Source: Planctomycetota bacterium
GTDB taxonomy: Bacteria > Planctomycetota > Planctomycetia > Pirellulales > UBA1268
Assembly (NCBI GenBank): GCA_016872555.1
Contig: VGZO01000013.1
Span: forward strand, 34,655-98,654
DNA: 64,000 nt
Direction: 5' to 3'
The notes under the pieces are model-generated. The model searched no databases. It had not been told where the DNA came from and saw only the letters and a list, made by a program, of their open reading frames with translations. Below, in pieces: positions 35,806 to 44,971 of the stretch (positions are counted from its first letter, which is position 1; each line of letters opens with the position of its first letter). A program made the translations under genes and the position numbers.

Positions 35806-38800
35806 ATGCGTTCACCCGTTACAACTACCGTCATGAAGCCCCGGGCCACCGAGACCCCGACTGCGACGGGGGTTCTGACAGACCTCGCGCGGCGGCGGCC
35901 GACCGCGCGGCGCCTCGCGACGCTCGTCTGTCTCGGCGCCTGGCTCGGCTCGGCAGCCGACGGTGTGCTCGCCCAACAACCGGTCCTCCCCCCGGGAACC
36001 GGCACGCCGCGCGGCCTCCAAACCGTTCCCGGACCGGCCTACGACGCGGCGCTCGAATCGCTGTCGCGCGGCGACTACTCCCCGGCCCTCGAGATCGCCG
36101 GGCGCGAGTACCGCGGCGGGATCCGCGTCGGCAGCCGGCGCTGGCTCGACTCGGCGGCGATCGCGGCGGTGGTCGGCGAGAGCGAGTACGAGCTCGGCCG
36201 CTTCCGCGAAGCCGTCGCCGCGTTCGACGAGACGCTGCTGCTCATCGCCCAGAATGCCGACTGGCTGCTCGCGGTGCGATTTCCCTCCGGCGTACCCGAG
36301 CCGGCGGCGCGGCCCCGGGTCGCCACGTGGCGGAAGAGCGAGCGCGCCACGCGCCCCGCCAACCTCCCCGCCACGGCGCTGATCCAACTCTCCGGCAGCG
36401 ACCCTCAGGACGTGCTCCAGAAAGGAGGCCTGCTGTCGGCCGCGTTCAGCACCACGCTGCGCCCCGAGGAGATCATGCGGGCGCTGGTCATGAGCCTCTA
36501 CCGGCGCACCGAGATCCTCGGGGGCCTGGCGCGCGACTCGACCGCTTTCCGCGAGGTGCTCGCCGCCTTGCAGCGCCGCCCGGCCCCCCCGAACCACCAT
36601 TCCCAGGCCTGGATCGACGTGGCCCTCGGCACGGCCCTGTGGTCGCAGGGCAAACCGCAGCAAGCGGCGCCGCTGCTCGAACGCGGGCTCGTGGTGGGGC
36701 CGGGGCTCGACCACGGGCTGACCGGGTGGGGGCTCGTCGTCCTCGGTCGCATCGCCCTCGATGCCGGCAACCCCGCCGGCGCCGCCCGGCTGTTCGACGA
36801 GGCGGCCTGCGCGGCCGCCGAGGCCCGCGACGCCCGGGCCCTCGAGGAGGCGTTCCGGTGGGCGTTCGCCGCCCACATGGCCGCCGGCGCCGAGACGGTG
36901 CCGGCATCGATCGCTGCCGCGACCGACTGGGCCCGCGGCGACCTGCCGGTGGTCCGTGCCCGGCTGCTCGCCTCCCAGGCAGAGGTGCTCGCCGGCAGCA
37001 ACCCGCAGGCCGCCGCCGCCCGTCTCAAGGCCATCGATCAGCGGTTTCTCGGCGGCGAAGCGGGGCGCGGCGCCGTCGGGGCACTGGTCGCCTACGCCGC
37101 TGGCCTGGTGGCGCTGGCGGGGGGCGATGCGGCCGCGGGCAGCGCCGAACTGGAGCGGGCCGTCGCGATCGGACGGCAGCGTTCGCCGCGGCTCCACCAG
37201 ACGGCGCTGGTCGTCGAGCGGATCGTCGGCGGCGGCGACGGCCTCTCCGACCGGCAGGCGGAAGAACTGCTCACGCAGCTCCTCTCCGACCCCGCTCCCC
37301 GCGACTTCACGGTCGATCCGCTCGCCGCGATGGTGATCGTCACCACACCGCGGCAGCCCGCGTTCGATGCCTGGTTGGCCGTCGCCGGGCGGCGCGGTGC
37401 CGATTCGTTCCTCGCCGCCGCCGACGCCGCCGCCCGGGCGCGGTGGTCGGTCCTCCAGCCGTTCGGTGGCCGCCGGCTGGCGATCGATCGGCTCCTCGAC
37501 GCCGATCCGACGAGGCTCGACGCCGCTGCCGCCGCCCGCCGCGCCGCTCTGCTGGCCCGGAATCCCGACCTCGTCCGGCTCCTCGACGACACGCGCGCCA
37601 TCCGCGCCCGGCTGTCGGCGGCGCTGGCGGAGGAGGCCGGTCGCCCCGCGGGCCCCGATCCCGCCCCGCCCCGCGGCGTTGCCGACGCGGCGCTCCGCGG
37701 CGACGACGACGATTGGCGCGCGTTTCGCGCGGCCTCCGAGCGGCGCCGGACGCGGGTCGACCAGATCGCCGCCGGGCGCGACCCGACCGTGTTCGACTTT
37801 CCACCCCCGGCCCGTCCCGATCTCCGCCAGCGGCTCCGGCCCCGCGAGATGATCCTCTCGTTCCACTGGACGCGGGCGGGGCTGTTCGGGGCCCTCGAGT
37901 CGCGCGACCGCGTCGCCCTCTGGCAGGTGGCGCAGCCGGCGGCCGTGCAGCGCGAGATGGCTGACCTGCTCCGTGGCATCGGGCTGTTCGCCAATGCCGC
38001 GCCGGTGTCCACGGCCCACCTCGCCGCCAAGGAGTGGCGGACGCCGGCGGCGAATCTCGAACGGCTGCTCTTCGAGGCGTCGCGGATCGCGCTCGGCGCG
38101 GGGATCGACGACCTCGTGATCGTGCCCGACGGACCGCTGTGGTACCTCCCCTTCGAGCTGCTGCCGGTCGGGTCGGGCGATGCCGACGCCCCCCGCCCCC
38201 TCCGCGAGGTCTGCCGGATCCGCACGTGCCCGACGAGGGGCCTGGCGCTGTCCGACACCGCGGCCGCCGCCACGCCCGGCCCGATCGGCATCCACATCGG
38301 CAAGCGGTGGCGCGGCGACCGCCCGGGGGATGGCGTGCGTGTCGCCTCCCGGCTGGAGCGGTGCGTCGCGCGGGCCGTGGCATTCCCCGGCGGCGTGACG
38401 GCGGAGACGTCGGCACTGGCCGCGGCGCTGTGCGAGACGTTCGTCGTGTTCGATGAAGTGCCCATCGACTCGCCGGTCGGCGCTCGGCCGCTGCTCGCCG
38501 GCGGCCCGGACCGCGCCGCGGCCACGGTGAGCTTCACCGACTGGCTCGGTGCCCCGGCCAAGCGGCCCGGCTGCCTGATCCTCGCCGACGTCGAGACCGC
38601 AGCGGTCGGGGCCACGGCGGCCGGGCGCGGCGGCGAGGAACTGTTCGAGGCGACCGTCGACCTGCTCGCCGCCGGCGCCCGCCGCGGGCTCGTGTCGCGC
38701 TGGCGGATGGCCGGTGCGACGTCGATCGACCTGATCGGCGAGTTCCTCCTCGCCCTCGACGAGTCGTCGCCGGCGGGCCCCGATCACCATGCCGCGCCGG

Positions 38801-38994
38801 GCGCGGCGAGCTGGCGGCGGGCGGTTGACGTCGTCAGCCGCGAAGTGCCCGACGGGGCGGCGGAACCACGGATCCGGCAGGACGCCGAGCATCCCCTCGT
38901 CGACAGCTCGGCGCCGCTGCTGTGGGCGGGCTACCTGCTGGTCGAGCCGGGGGAGCCCCACCCTCCCGGTGCCGCGCCGCAGGGGGCGCGATGA
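35806..38994 (+). CDS. TPR/CHAT-domain exported protein, probably catalytically dead
   Basis: A 1062-residue protein with a signal peptide (LATLVCLGAWLGSAADGVLA), a long TPR-like helical region (about 60-640) and a C-terminal CHAT domain. CHAT is the caspase-like peptidase fold; its LVIVPDGPLWYLPFELLP motif is clear. The catalytic His motif appears as FVVFDEVPI and the Cys motif (normally SACET) as ADVET, so both active residues seem lost. GGEELFEATVDLLAAGARRGLVSRW matches the rest of the fold. The start may be 35806 or 35833; neither has a strong ribosome site. Its stop overlaps the TauE/SafE start. Confidence 0.82.
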   Translation: MRSPVTTTVMKPRATETPTATGVLTDLARRRPTARRLATLVCLGAWLGSAADGVLAQQPVLPPGTGTPRGLQTVPGPAYDAALESLSRGDYSPALEIAGREYRGGIRVGSRRWLDSAAIAAVVGESEYELGRFREAVAAFDETLLLIAQNADWLLAVRFPSGVPEPAARPRVATWRKSERATRPANLPATALIQLSGSDPQDVLQKGGLLSAAFSTTLRPEEIMRALVMSLYRRTEILGGLARDSTAFREVLAALQRRPAPPNHHSQAWIDVALGTALWSQGKPQQAAPLLERGLVVGPGLDHGLTGWGLVVLGRIALDAGNPAGAARLFDEAACAAAEARDARALEEAFRWAFAAHMAAGAETVPASIAAATDWARGDLPVVRARLLASQAEVLAGSNPQAAAARLKAIDQRFLGGEAGRGAVGALVAYAAGLVALAGGDAAAGSAELERAVAIGRQRSPRLHQTALVVERIVGGGDGLSDRQAEELLTQLLSDPAPRDFTVDPLAAMVIVTTPRQPAFDAWLAVAGRRGADSFLAAADAAARARWSVLQPFGGRRLAIDRLLDADPTRLDAAAAARRAALLARNPDLVRLLDDTRAIRARLSAALAEEAGRPAGPDPAPPRGVADAALRGDDDDWRAFRAASERRRTRVDQIAAGRDPTVFDFPPPARPDLRQRLRPREMILSFHWTRAGLFGALESRDRVALWQVAQPAAVQREMADLLRGIGLFANAAPVSTAHLAAKEWRTPAANLERLLFEASRIALGAGIDDLVIVPDGPLWYLPFELLPVGSGDADAPRPLREVCRIRTCPTRGLALSDTAAAATPGPIGIHIGKRWRGDRPGDGVRVASRLERCVARAVAFPGGVTAETSALAAALCETFVVFDEVPIDSPVGARPLLAGGPDRAAATVSFTDWLGAPAKRPGCLILADVETAAVGATAAGRGGEELFEATVDLLAAGARRGLVSRWRMAGATSIDLIGEFLLALDESSPAGPDHHAAPGAASWRRAVDVVSREVPDGAAEPRIRQDAEHPLVDSSAPLLWAGYLLVEPGEPHPPGAAPQGAR

Positions 38995-39887
38995 GCGACC
39001 TGGTAGGCGCCTCGTCCGCCGTCGGCGACGCCACGGTCCTGCTCCCCTGGATCGGGCTCGGACTGGCGAGCCTGCTTGCCGGCGCCGTCAACGCCGTCGC
39101 CGGGGGCGGGACGATCATCTCCTTTCCCGTCGTCGCCGCGCTGTTCACCGGGCCGGCGGCGTTGGTGACCGCGAATGCCACGAGCACGGTCGGATTGTGG
39201 GCCGGCGCCGTCGCCGCCGCGTGGGCCTACCGCGACCAGCGGCAGGCGCAGCCGGCGTGGGCGCGCCATCTCCTCGTGCCGAGCATCGCCGGCGCGGCGC
39301 TCGGGGCGCTGCTGGTGATCGTCCTGCCGGCACGCTGGTTCGAGGCGCTCGTCCCGTGGTTGATCCTCGGCGCTGCCATCCTGTTCACGATTCAACCACG
39401 TCTCGCGGCCGCTGCGTTCGGCCCGCCCGCTGCCCCGGCGACCGACCAGCTCGGCGACCGGCCCGTCGGGGCACGAGTGATCCACGGATGGCTCGCGATG
39501 CTCGCGCAGTTCCTGGTCGCGGTCTACGGCGGCTATTTCGGCGCCGGCATCGGGATCCTCACGCTGGCCTTGATCGGCGGACTGGGCATCGCCGACATCC
39601 ATCGCGCCAACGGCGTCAAGAACCTGCTCACGATGGCGATCAACGGCACCGCTGCGGCGGTGTTCGCGGTCGCGTCGTTCGTGTCCGCCGCCGATTCCGG
39701 TCCGGCCACCGGCGGCGGATGGGGGGTGTCGTGGCCGCACGCGGCGGTGATGGCCGTCGCCGCGGTGATCGGCAGCCTCGGTGGGGCCCATGCCGTGCGG
39801 CGGTTGCGCCCCGCGCATGTGCGCCGCCTCGTCGCCGCCATCGCCTTCGCGCTGGCGGGCTATTATCTGTGGCGGGAGTACGGCTGA
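38991..39887 (+). CDS. TauE/SafE family sulfite/anion exporter
   Basis: A 298-residue membrane protein with eight hydrophobic segments in two repeats. Family motifs are AGAVNAVAGGGTIISFPVV in the first repeat and VYGGYFGAGIGILTLALIGG plus NGVKNLLTMAINGTAA in the second. The family moves sulfite, sulfoacetate or similar anions. The ATG overlaps the previous stop by 4 bases. Context does not reveal the substrate. Confidence 0.92.
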   Translation: MSDLVGASSAVGDATVLLPWIGLGLASLLAGAVNAVAGGGTIISFPVVAALFTGPAALVTANATSTVGLWAGAVAAAWAYRDQRQAQPAWARHLLVPSIAGAALGALLVIVLPARWFEALVPWLILGAAILFTIQPRLAAAAFGPPAAPATDQLGDRPVGARVIHGWLAMLAQFLVAVYGGYFGAGIGILTLALIGGLGIADIHRANGVKNLLTMAINGTAAAVFAVASFVSAADSGPATGGGWGVSWPHAAVMAVAAVIGSLGGAHAVRRLRPAHVRRLVAAIAFALAGYYLWREYG

Positions 39888-39946
39888 GTCGCCGGCCCTG
39901 GTCCCACCCCGGGGTCGCCCGCCCCGTATCTCCTGTTCGCCGCATC

Positions 39947-40849
39947 ATGCTCGTCGCGACCCACGGCCTCACCAAACGCTACAGCGGTTTCACCGCCCTC
40001 GACGACTGCTCGCTGGCCGTGCCAGCCGGCGAGACGTTCGGCCTCCTCGGCCCCAACGGCGCCGGCAAGACGACGCTCATCCGCTTGCTCCTCGGGTTCA
40101 TCACGCCGTCGTCGGGCACGGCGACCGTGGCCGGGCATGACTGCGCCCGGGAAAGCGTCGCGGTCCGGGCGGCCACCGCCTACCTCCCCGGTGAAGCCCG
40201 TCTCTTCCGGCGGATGAGCGGCACGGAGGTCCTCGACTTTTTCGCCCACCTGCGCGCCGGCTGCGACCGTGACCGGGCTGCCGGGGTGGCACGGCGGCTC
40301 GACCTCGACTGCAGCCGTCAGGTCGCACGGATGAGCACGGGGATGCGGCAGAAGCTGGCACTGGCGGCGGTGCTCGCCACCGAGGCGCGGCTGGTGATCC
40401 TCGACGAGCCGACGGCGAATCTCGACCCCACCGCGCGGGCCGAGGTGTTGGCACTGGTCCGTGAGAGCCGTGCCGACGGGCGGACGGTGATCTTCTCCTC
40501 CCACGTGCTCTCCGAGGTCGAGGCGACCTGCGACCGCGTGGCGATCGTCCGTGCCGGCCGGGTGGTGTTCGAGCAACCGCTCGAACGGGTGCGCCGCCGG
40601 CACCGGATCACCGCCCGCCTCAGCGCACCGCTGGCATCGCTGCCTCCGGCTCCCGACGGTGCCGCGACGATCCGCGACGCCGGCGACGGGATCATGGTCC
40701 TCGACGATGTCGCCGAGTTGCCGCCGCTGCTCGGCTGGTTGGCGACGCTGCCGCTGGCCGAGATCCGCGTCGAGCCGGTCGGGCTCGACGCCATCTACGA
40801 CACGTTCCACCGCCCCGGTGCGACCGCACGCCCGGCGCCGATCGCCTGA
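39947..40849 (+). CDS. ABC transporter ATP-binding protein (ABC-2 type)
   Basis: A 300-residue ATPase: Walker A LGPNGAGKTTL, Q-loop region with AYLPGEARLFRRMSG, a signature variant ARMSTGMRQKLALA, Walker B LVILDEP and the switch SSHV. The C-terminal 80 residues resemble the regulatory tail of NatA/CcmA-like ATPases. The permease gene follows after 15 bases. Substrate not determined. Confidence 0.93.
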   Translation: MLVATHGLTKRYSGFTALDDCSLAVPAGETFGLLGPNGAGKTTLIRLLLGFITPSSGTATVAGHDCARESVAVRAATAYLPGEARLFRRMSGTEVLDFFAHLRAGCDRDRAAGVARRLDLDCSRQVARMSTGMRQKLALAAVLATEARLVILDEPTANLDPTARAEVLALVRESRADGRTVIFSSHVLSEVEATCDRVAIVRAGRVVFEQPLERVRRRHRITARLSAPLASLPPAPDGAATIRDAGDGIMVLDDVAELPPLLGWLATLPLAEIRVEPVGLDAIYDTFHRPGATARPAPIA

Positions 40850-40864
40850 GGAGCCCAGCGACGC

Positions 40865-41746
40865 ATGGACCGATCCCCGCCCGCGATCGCCGCAGTGGCG
40901 GCCCCGTTGCTTTCCGGATGGTATAACGACGCCATCTGGAGGAAGACCTGGGGCGACCAGCGCGTCCTGGTGGTGTCGCTGATCGCCCTGTGGGCGGTGT
41001 TTCCCTGGCTGTTCATCTGGCTGTCGGCGCAGATCGACATGACCGCGTTCCAGGGGCTGCTGTCGTTCATCCCCAAGGACTGGCAGAAGCTTTCAGGGGT
41101 GCCGTTCGCCGAAGTCGCGACGCCGGCCGGCCGTGTCGCCCTGGCGTTCGTCGATCCGGTCGTCGTCCTCGCCGCCACCGTGTTCGCGATCACCCGCGGG
41201 AGCGACGCGGTCTCGGGGCAGGTGGAGCGCGGGACCCTGGAGATGATCCTCGCCCAGCCGGTGACGCGAACGGCGTTCTACGTCACCCAGGCGCTGGCCA
41301 CGGTCGCCGCCGCGGGCCTGCTCTGCGCGGTGCTCCTCGCCGGCGTCTGGTCGGCGGTGGCCCTCGGACCGTGGGCCGGCGAGGTCGAGCCGTCCCGGTT
41401 CGTCCCGGCGGTGGCCAACGTCTTCGGCCTGATCGTGTGCATCGCGGGCCTCACGACGTGCGTTTCCGCGGCCGACAGCTACCGCTCGCGCACGATCGGA
41501 ATCCTCTGCGGCGGCTACGTGCTGTCGCTGCTGGCGAAGCTCGTCGGTCGGTTCGTCGGCCGGTTCGAATGGGTCGGGTGGCTGTCGATCTTCAGCGTGT
41601 ACGAGCCGCAGCGTCTGGTGGGCGCCGACGGCTCTGGATGGGGCCTCGTGGCCCGCTACGACGGCCTCCTGCTCGGCATCGGCTTGGTGGCCTACGTGAT
41701 CGGCGGGTTGATCTTCGTCCGCCGCGACCTGCCGGCTCCGCTGTGA
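40865..41746 (+). CDS. ABC-2 type transporter permease
   Basis: A 293-residue permease with six hydrophobic segments (LIALWAVFPWLFIWLS, VVVLAATVFAI, LATVAAAGLLCAVLLAGVWS, FGLIVCIAGLTTCV, ILCGGYVLSLLAKLVG, LGIGLVAYVIGGLIFV). The typical ABC-2 sequence SGQVERGTLEMILAQPVTR follows helix 2. It pairs with the ATPase just upstream. Substrate not determined. Confidence 0.9.
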   Translation: MDRSPPAIAAVAAPLLSGWYNDAIWRKTWGDQRVLVVSLIALWAVFPWLFIWLSAQIDMTAFQGLLSFIPKDWQKLSGVPFAEVATPAGRVALAFVDPVVVLAATVFAITRGSDAVSGQVERGTLEMILAQPVTRTAFYVTQALATVAAAGLLCAVLLAGVWSAVALGPWAGEVEPSRFVPAVANVFGLIVCIAGLTTCVSAADSYRSRTIGILCGGYVLSLLAKLVGRFVGRFEWVGWLSIFSVYEPQRLVGADGSGWGLVARYDGLLLGIGLVAYVIGGLIFVRRDLPAPL

Positions 41747-41796
41747 ACAGCGGACAGTGCCGACCGACTGCGATGGTCCGCGGAGCCGCGCCGGAC

Positions 41797-41802
41797 CATA
41801 CT
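41797..41802 (+). promoter_or_regulatory. Candidate -10 box (CATACT)
   Basis: CATACT in the 104-base gap between the ABC permease and the TPR protein gene, 49 bases before its start codon. Weak evidence; similar in flanks to the other boxes in the window. Confidence 0.3.
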
Positions 41803-41850
41803 GGAGCCGTGTGGCCGCGAACCGGCGGCCCGTCAAGCGGAGGTTGGAAC

Positions 41851-43569
41851 ATGAACGCTCAACGCCAGGTGGTGGGTCACGGGGCGCGGCTGATGCTGGC
41901 GACCGTCGGCGTCCTGCTGCCGCTCGGTCCCGCCGTCACCCGTGCCGCCGACGAACCGGCCGCCGCGGTCGCCGAAGCCGGGGAGGAAGACCTCGGGCAG
42001 GCGATCGAGAAGAAACTCGGCGTCCGCCGACTCGAGGACTACGCCGAAGTCCTCGACCTCTGCCGGGCGGCGCTGCGGAAGGGACTTTCGGAGGAGTCAA
42101 GCGGGTTCGCCGAGGACCTCATCACCGGCACGTTGGTCGAGCGTGCCGAGCGCCTCACCGAGGTGATTTTCGGGTCGCGCGTTCCCGATCCCCAGTGGCG
42201 GCAGATGCGGCAATTCGCCCTCCGCGACCTCACCGAGGCGATCGAACGCCAGCCCGACCTGGCCGCGGCCCATCTGGCGATCGCGCGGCTCGAGGCCCTG
42301 CCGCTCGGCAACCGGGATCGCGCCGCCGTCGCCGCGTCCCGGGCGATCGACCTGGCAGGCGACGAACCGCTGATCGCCGCCCGTGCCCATCTGGTGCGCG
42401 GCAATCTGGCCGACGACGATGCCGCGACGAGGCGTGCCGATTACGACCGCGCCGTCGAGCTCGCCCCCGGCGACAAGGAGGTGCGGCGGACCCGGGCACT
42501 GTTCCACCTCGTCGGCGACGACTATGAGAACTGCCGGGCTGACCTCGCCGCGGCGATCGAGGCGGATCCCGAAGACGCCTCGCTCCAGGAGACGCTCGGC
42601 ACCGTGGCCCTCATGGAAGGTCGCCTCGACGAGGCTCGGACCGCCTTCGACAGGGCCCTCGAACTCGACCCGGGCAGTGTCGGCGCCCTGCTCCAGCGGG
42701 CCCGGACACGGGCGCTCGCCGGCGACCGTGACGCTGCGATCGGCGACGTCGACCGGGCGGTCGAGCTCGGCCCCGACGATCCCGAGCCGCTCCTCCTCCG
42801 AGCGCGGATCCTCCACCAGGCCGACCAGCCCGACAAAGCCGCCGCAGACCTGGCACGGATCCTCGCCGCCAATCCCGATCACCCCGGAGCGCTGGAGATG
42901 CGCGGCCTGTTGGCCGCTGACCGCAACGACTACGCCGCCGCGATCGCCGATTTCCGTCGGCTCGCCCGGCTCGCTCCGGACAACGCCCAGTTGGCGGCCC
43001 AACTCGGGATGCTGTACCTCGCGGCGAAGCAGCACCGCGAGGCGATCCGACGCTTCGACCGCGCCCTCGAGCTCGACGAGGGGCTGTTCCTCGCGCGGCG
43101 CGGGCGTGGCGACGCGGCACTGTCGGTCGGCGACCACAAGGCGGCTCGGGCCGACCTGGCCCGCGCCACGGAACTCGAGCCCGACGATCCCTCGGTCCTC
43201 AACAACTTCGCCTGGCTGCTGGCGACGTCGCCCGACGACGAGATCCGCGACGGGCGCCTGGCGATCGAACTGGCCACCAAGGCCTGCGAACGCACCGAGT
43301 GGAAGGAGGCGCACATCATTTCCACGCTCGCCGCGGCCTACGCGGAGACCGGCGACTTCGCCACTGCCCGCCGTTACAGCCGCCAGGCGGTCGACGTCGA
43401 CGACACTGCCGACGAGGTGCGCACGCAGCTCCGCGAGGAATTGGCCAGCTACGAACGCGACCGGCCGTGGCGCGAGCGGCAGCAGGCCGACGAGCCGGCG
43501 GCAGCGCCCGCCTCTGCCGAACGGGCGCCCGCGTCCGGGGCACCGGCACCGCGGCGGCCGTTCGATTGA
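41851..43569 (+). CDS. Exported TPR protein
   Basis: A 572-residue protein with a signal peptide (LMLATVGVLLPLGPAVTRAA) and about ten TPR units; clear copies are ETLGTVALMEGRLDEARTAFDRALELDPG, LLLRARILHQADQPDKAAADLARILAANPD and LGMLYLAAKQHREAIRRFDRALELDE. The end has the ATSPDDEIRDGRLAIELATKACERT segment common in planctomycete TPR proteins. GGAGG lies 9 bases before the ATG. Likely a periplasmic scaffold; partner unknown. Confidence 0.9.
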   Translation: MNAQRQVVGHGARLMLATVGVLLPLGPAVTRAADEPAAAVAEAGEEDLGQAIEKKLGVRRLEDYAEVLDLCRAALRKGLSEESSGFAEDLITGTLVERAERLTEVIFGSRVPDPQWRQMRQFALRDLTEAIERQPDLAAAHLAIARLEALPLGNRDRAAVAASRAIDLAGDEPLIAARAHLVRGNLADDDAATRRADYDRAVELAPGDKEVRRTRALFHLVGDDYENCRADLAAAIEADPEDASLQETLGTVALMEGRLDEARTAFDRALELDPGSVGALLQRARTRALAGDRDAAIGDVDRAVELGPDDPEPLLLRARILHQADQPDKAAADLARILAANPDHPGALEMRGLLAADRNDYAAAIADFRRLARLAPDNAQLAAQLGMLYLAAKQHREAIRRFDRALELDEGLFLARRGRGDAALSVGDHKAARADLARATELEPDDPSVLNNFAWLLATSPDDEIRDGRLAIELATKACERTEWKEAHIISTLAAAYAETGDFATARRYSRQAVDVDDTADEVRTQLREELASYERDRPWRERQQADEPAAAPASAERAPASGAPAPRRPFD

Positions 43570-43602
43570 CAGGCGGCCGACCGGCAGTGCCACAAGCCCG
43601 TT

Positions 43603-44388
43603 TCAATCGGCTTCCACGGCGGCGACCGCCTGACGGTACTCCGCCAGTGCGCTCTCCGTCCGGCCACGGTCGCCGGCCCTCCGCCAGGAATCGGCGGCCA
43701 GTTTCCAGGCTGCTCTTCGCTCGTGCGGCCGGTCGGCAGCGGTCGCGGCTGCAGCCAGGCGCTCGGCGGCCGTGGCGATCTCCCTGATCCGCTCCGGTCG
43801 CAGCACGCGCTGGGGAATGTCTGACAACGCGTCCAATTCGGTCTGCAGGGCGTCGAACCGGTAATGCTCCGTGGCGAGAGCGACCGCCGACGCGATCCGC
43901 TTCGGGTCGCCGCTGGCAACGCTCAAGCGGAGCGTCTCCTCGAGGAGTACCCAGCGGAGAACGGCGTCCTTCTCCACCGCCGCAGCCTCCTCGAGAACCC
44001 CCGCCACCATCCGGGCGCCGAGATGGCTCCGCGCCACGCGCAGCAGATCGCGACACTCGTCACGGAAGATCGCGCGAATCGGCTCGAGATCGGCGTCGTC
44101 CGGCGGCGGGCCGTAGCCGGCAGGCGGATCGAGAAGCAGGGCGGCGGGGCGCCTCGGGCCGACCGCCATCGGTGCGACCGCGGCGGCTGGAGCTGCACTG
44201 CCCTGGTCGCCCCCGGTTGCGAGAGCGTGGCGCTCGGGGGGGGAGCGTCCTGCGGCAGGCTCCGCCGCCTCGATCGACAGCGCCGCCAACGCGGCGATCA
44301 CCGGCGCCAGAACACTCTTTGCCCACAGGCGCCACGGCGACGGGCCGCGTCCCGGCGGTACACGATGCGGCGGGGCGAGGCGGATCAA
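43603..44388 (-). CDS. Exported helical protein in the glycan locus, function unknown
   Basis: The 261-residue product has a signal-like N-terminus (WAKSVLAPVIAALAALSIEAA) and a helical mature part with two recognisable segments (RAIFRDECRDLLRVARSHLGA and ETLRLSVASGDPKRIASAVALA). No ATG is near. A TTG at 44388 overlaps the upstream gene's TGA in the TTGA arrangement, which supports coupled initiation. The pattern at the end (AAERLAAAATAADRPHERRAAWKLAADSWRRAG) looks TPR-like. Role unknown; location suggests an accessory part of surface glycan assembly. Confidence 0.62.
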   Translation of the reverse strand: MIRLAPPHRVPPGRGPSPWRLWAKSVLAPVIAALAALSIEAAEPAAGRSPPERHALATGGDQGSAAPAAAVAPMAVGPRRPAALLLDPPAGYGPPPDDADLEPIRAIFRDECRDLLRVARSHLGARMVAGVLEEAAAVEKDAVLRWVLLEETLRLSVASGDPKRIASAVALATEHYRFDALQTELDALSDIPQRVLRPERIREIATAAERLAAAATAADRPHERRAAWKLAADSWRRAGDRGRTESALAEYRQAVAAVEAD

Positions 44389-44861
44389 CGGCCCGACGAC
44401 TTCTTGTTGGGGTAGTAGTGGAGGAAATTGGAGAACGTCGCCGCCCGCCCTGTCGGAGAGATGAACATTCCCGAAGCCAATTCCGCCGCACTGACTTTCG
44501 TGCCCCGGAGCTGGGTCTGAAGCCGCCCCACCTGGCCGCCGAGGCGTGATTGCTGGGCCTGCATCCGCTGCTGCTGCATGCCCGGCTGGGTGATGTTGGC
44601 GTAGGCGTTGAGGGCACCGAGCGTGTTGCCTACTCCGTTGAATTGCCCGGTTTGCGGGTTGACACCGCCGCCACCGCCGCCGGCCATCGCCATGTAAGGG
44701 CTCACCGACGGTCGGCGGCCTGCCGTGTTGCGGCCAGGCCCCATCATCTGTGCCTCGGCTGTGCCGGCACAGCCCCAGAGCACGGCGACGAGCGCAAGGG
44801 CGACCATGGCCCGCAGCCAACCCGCGAGATCCGTCGTCATGCGACCTTTGCTGAGTGTCAT
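44385..44861 (-). CDS. Small exported protein in the glycan locus
   Basis: A 158-residue protein with a signal peptide (AMVALALVAVLWGCAGTAEA; the Cys may be a lipobox). The mature part is Gly/Gln/Met-rich (PYMAMAGGGGGGVNPQTGQFNG, MQQQRMQAQQSRLGGQVG). GGAGG lies 8 bases before the ATG at 44861; a second Met at 44840 is less likely. No family recognised. It follows the Wza-like gene on the same strand after 110 bases. Confidence 0.65.
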   Translation of the reverse strand: MTLSKGRMTTDLAGWLRAMVALALVAVLWGCAGTAEAQMMGPGRNTAGRRPSVSPYMAMAGGGGGGVNPQTGQFNGVGNTLGALNAYANITQPGMQQQRMQAQQSRLGGQVGRLQTQLRGTKVSAAELASGMFISPTGRAATFSNFLHYYPNKKSSGR

Positions 44862-44971
44862 CTCTCGTGCCTCCGGCATGAGCTCTATCCCGGTCAACCA
44901 ACCGTGGAGATCGTTGAGATCATACGGCTTTCGCAGGACCGCGGCCAGGGATGCCCCGGGCCGCGATCGAC

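Noticed and set aside
44882..44950. A peptide resembling a receiver-domain end (KPYDLNDLHGWL) in the gap before the small exported protein
   Set aside because: Too short, without start codon or the rest of a receiver domain; probably chance.
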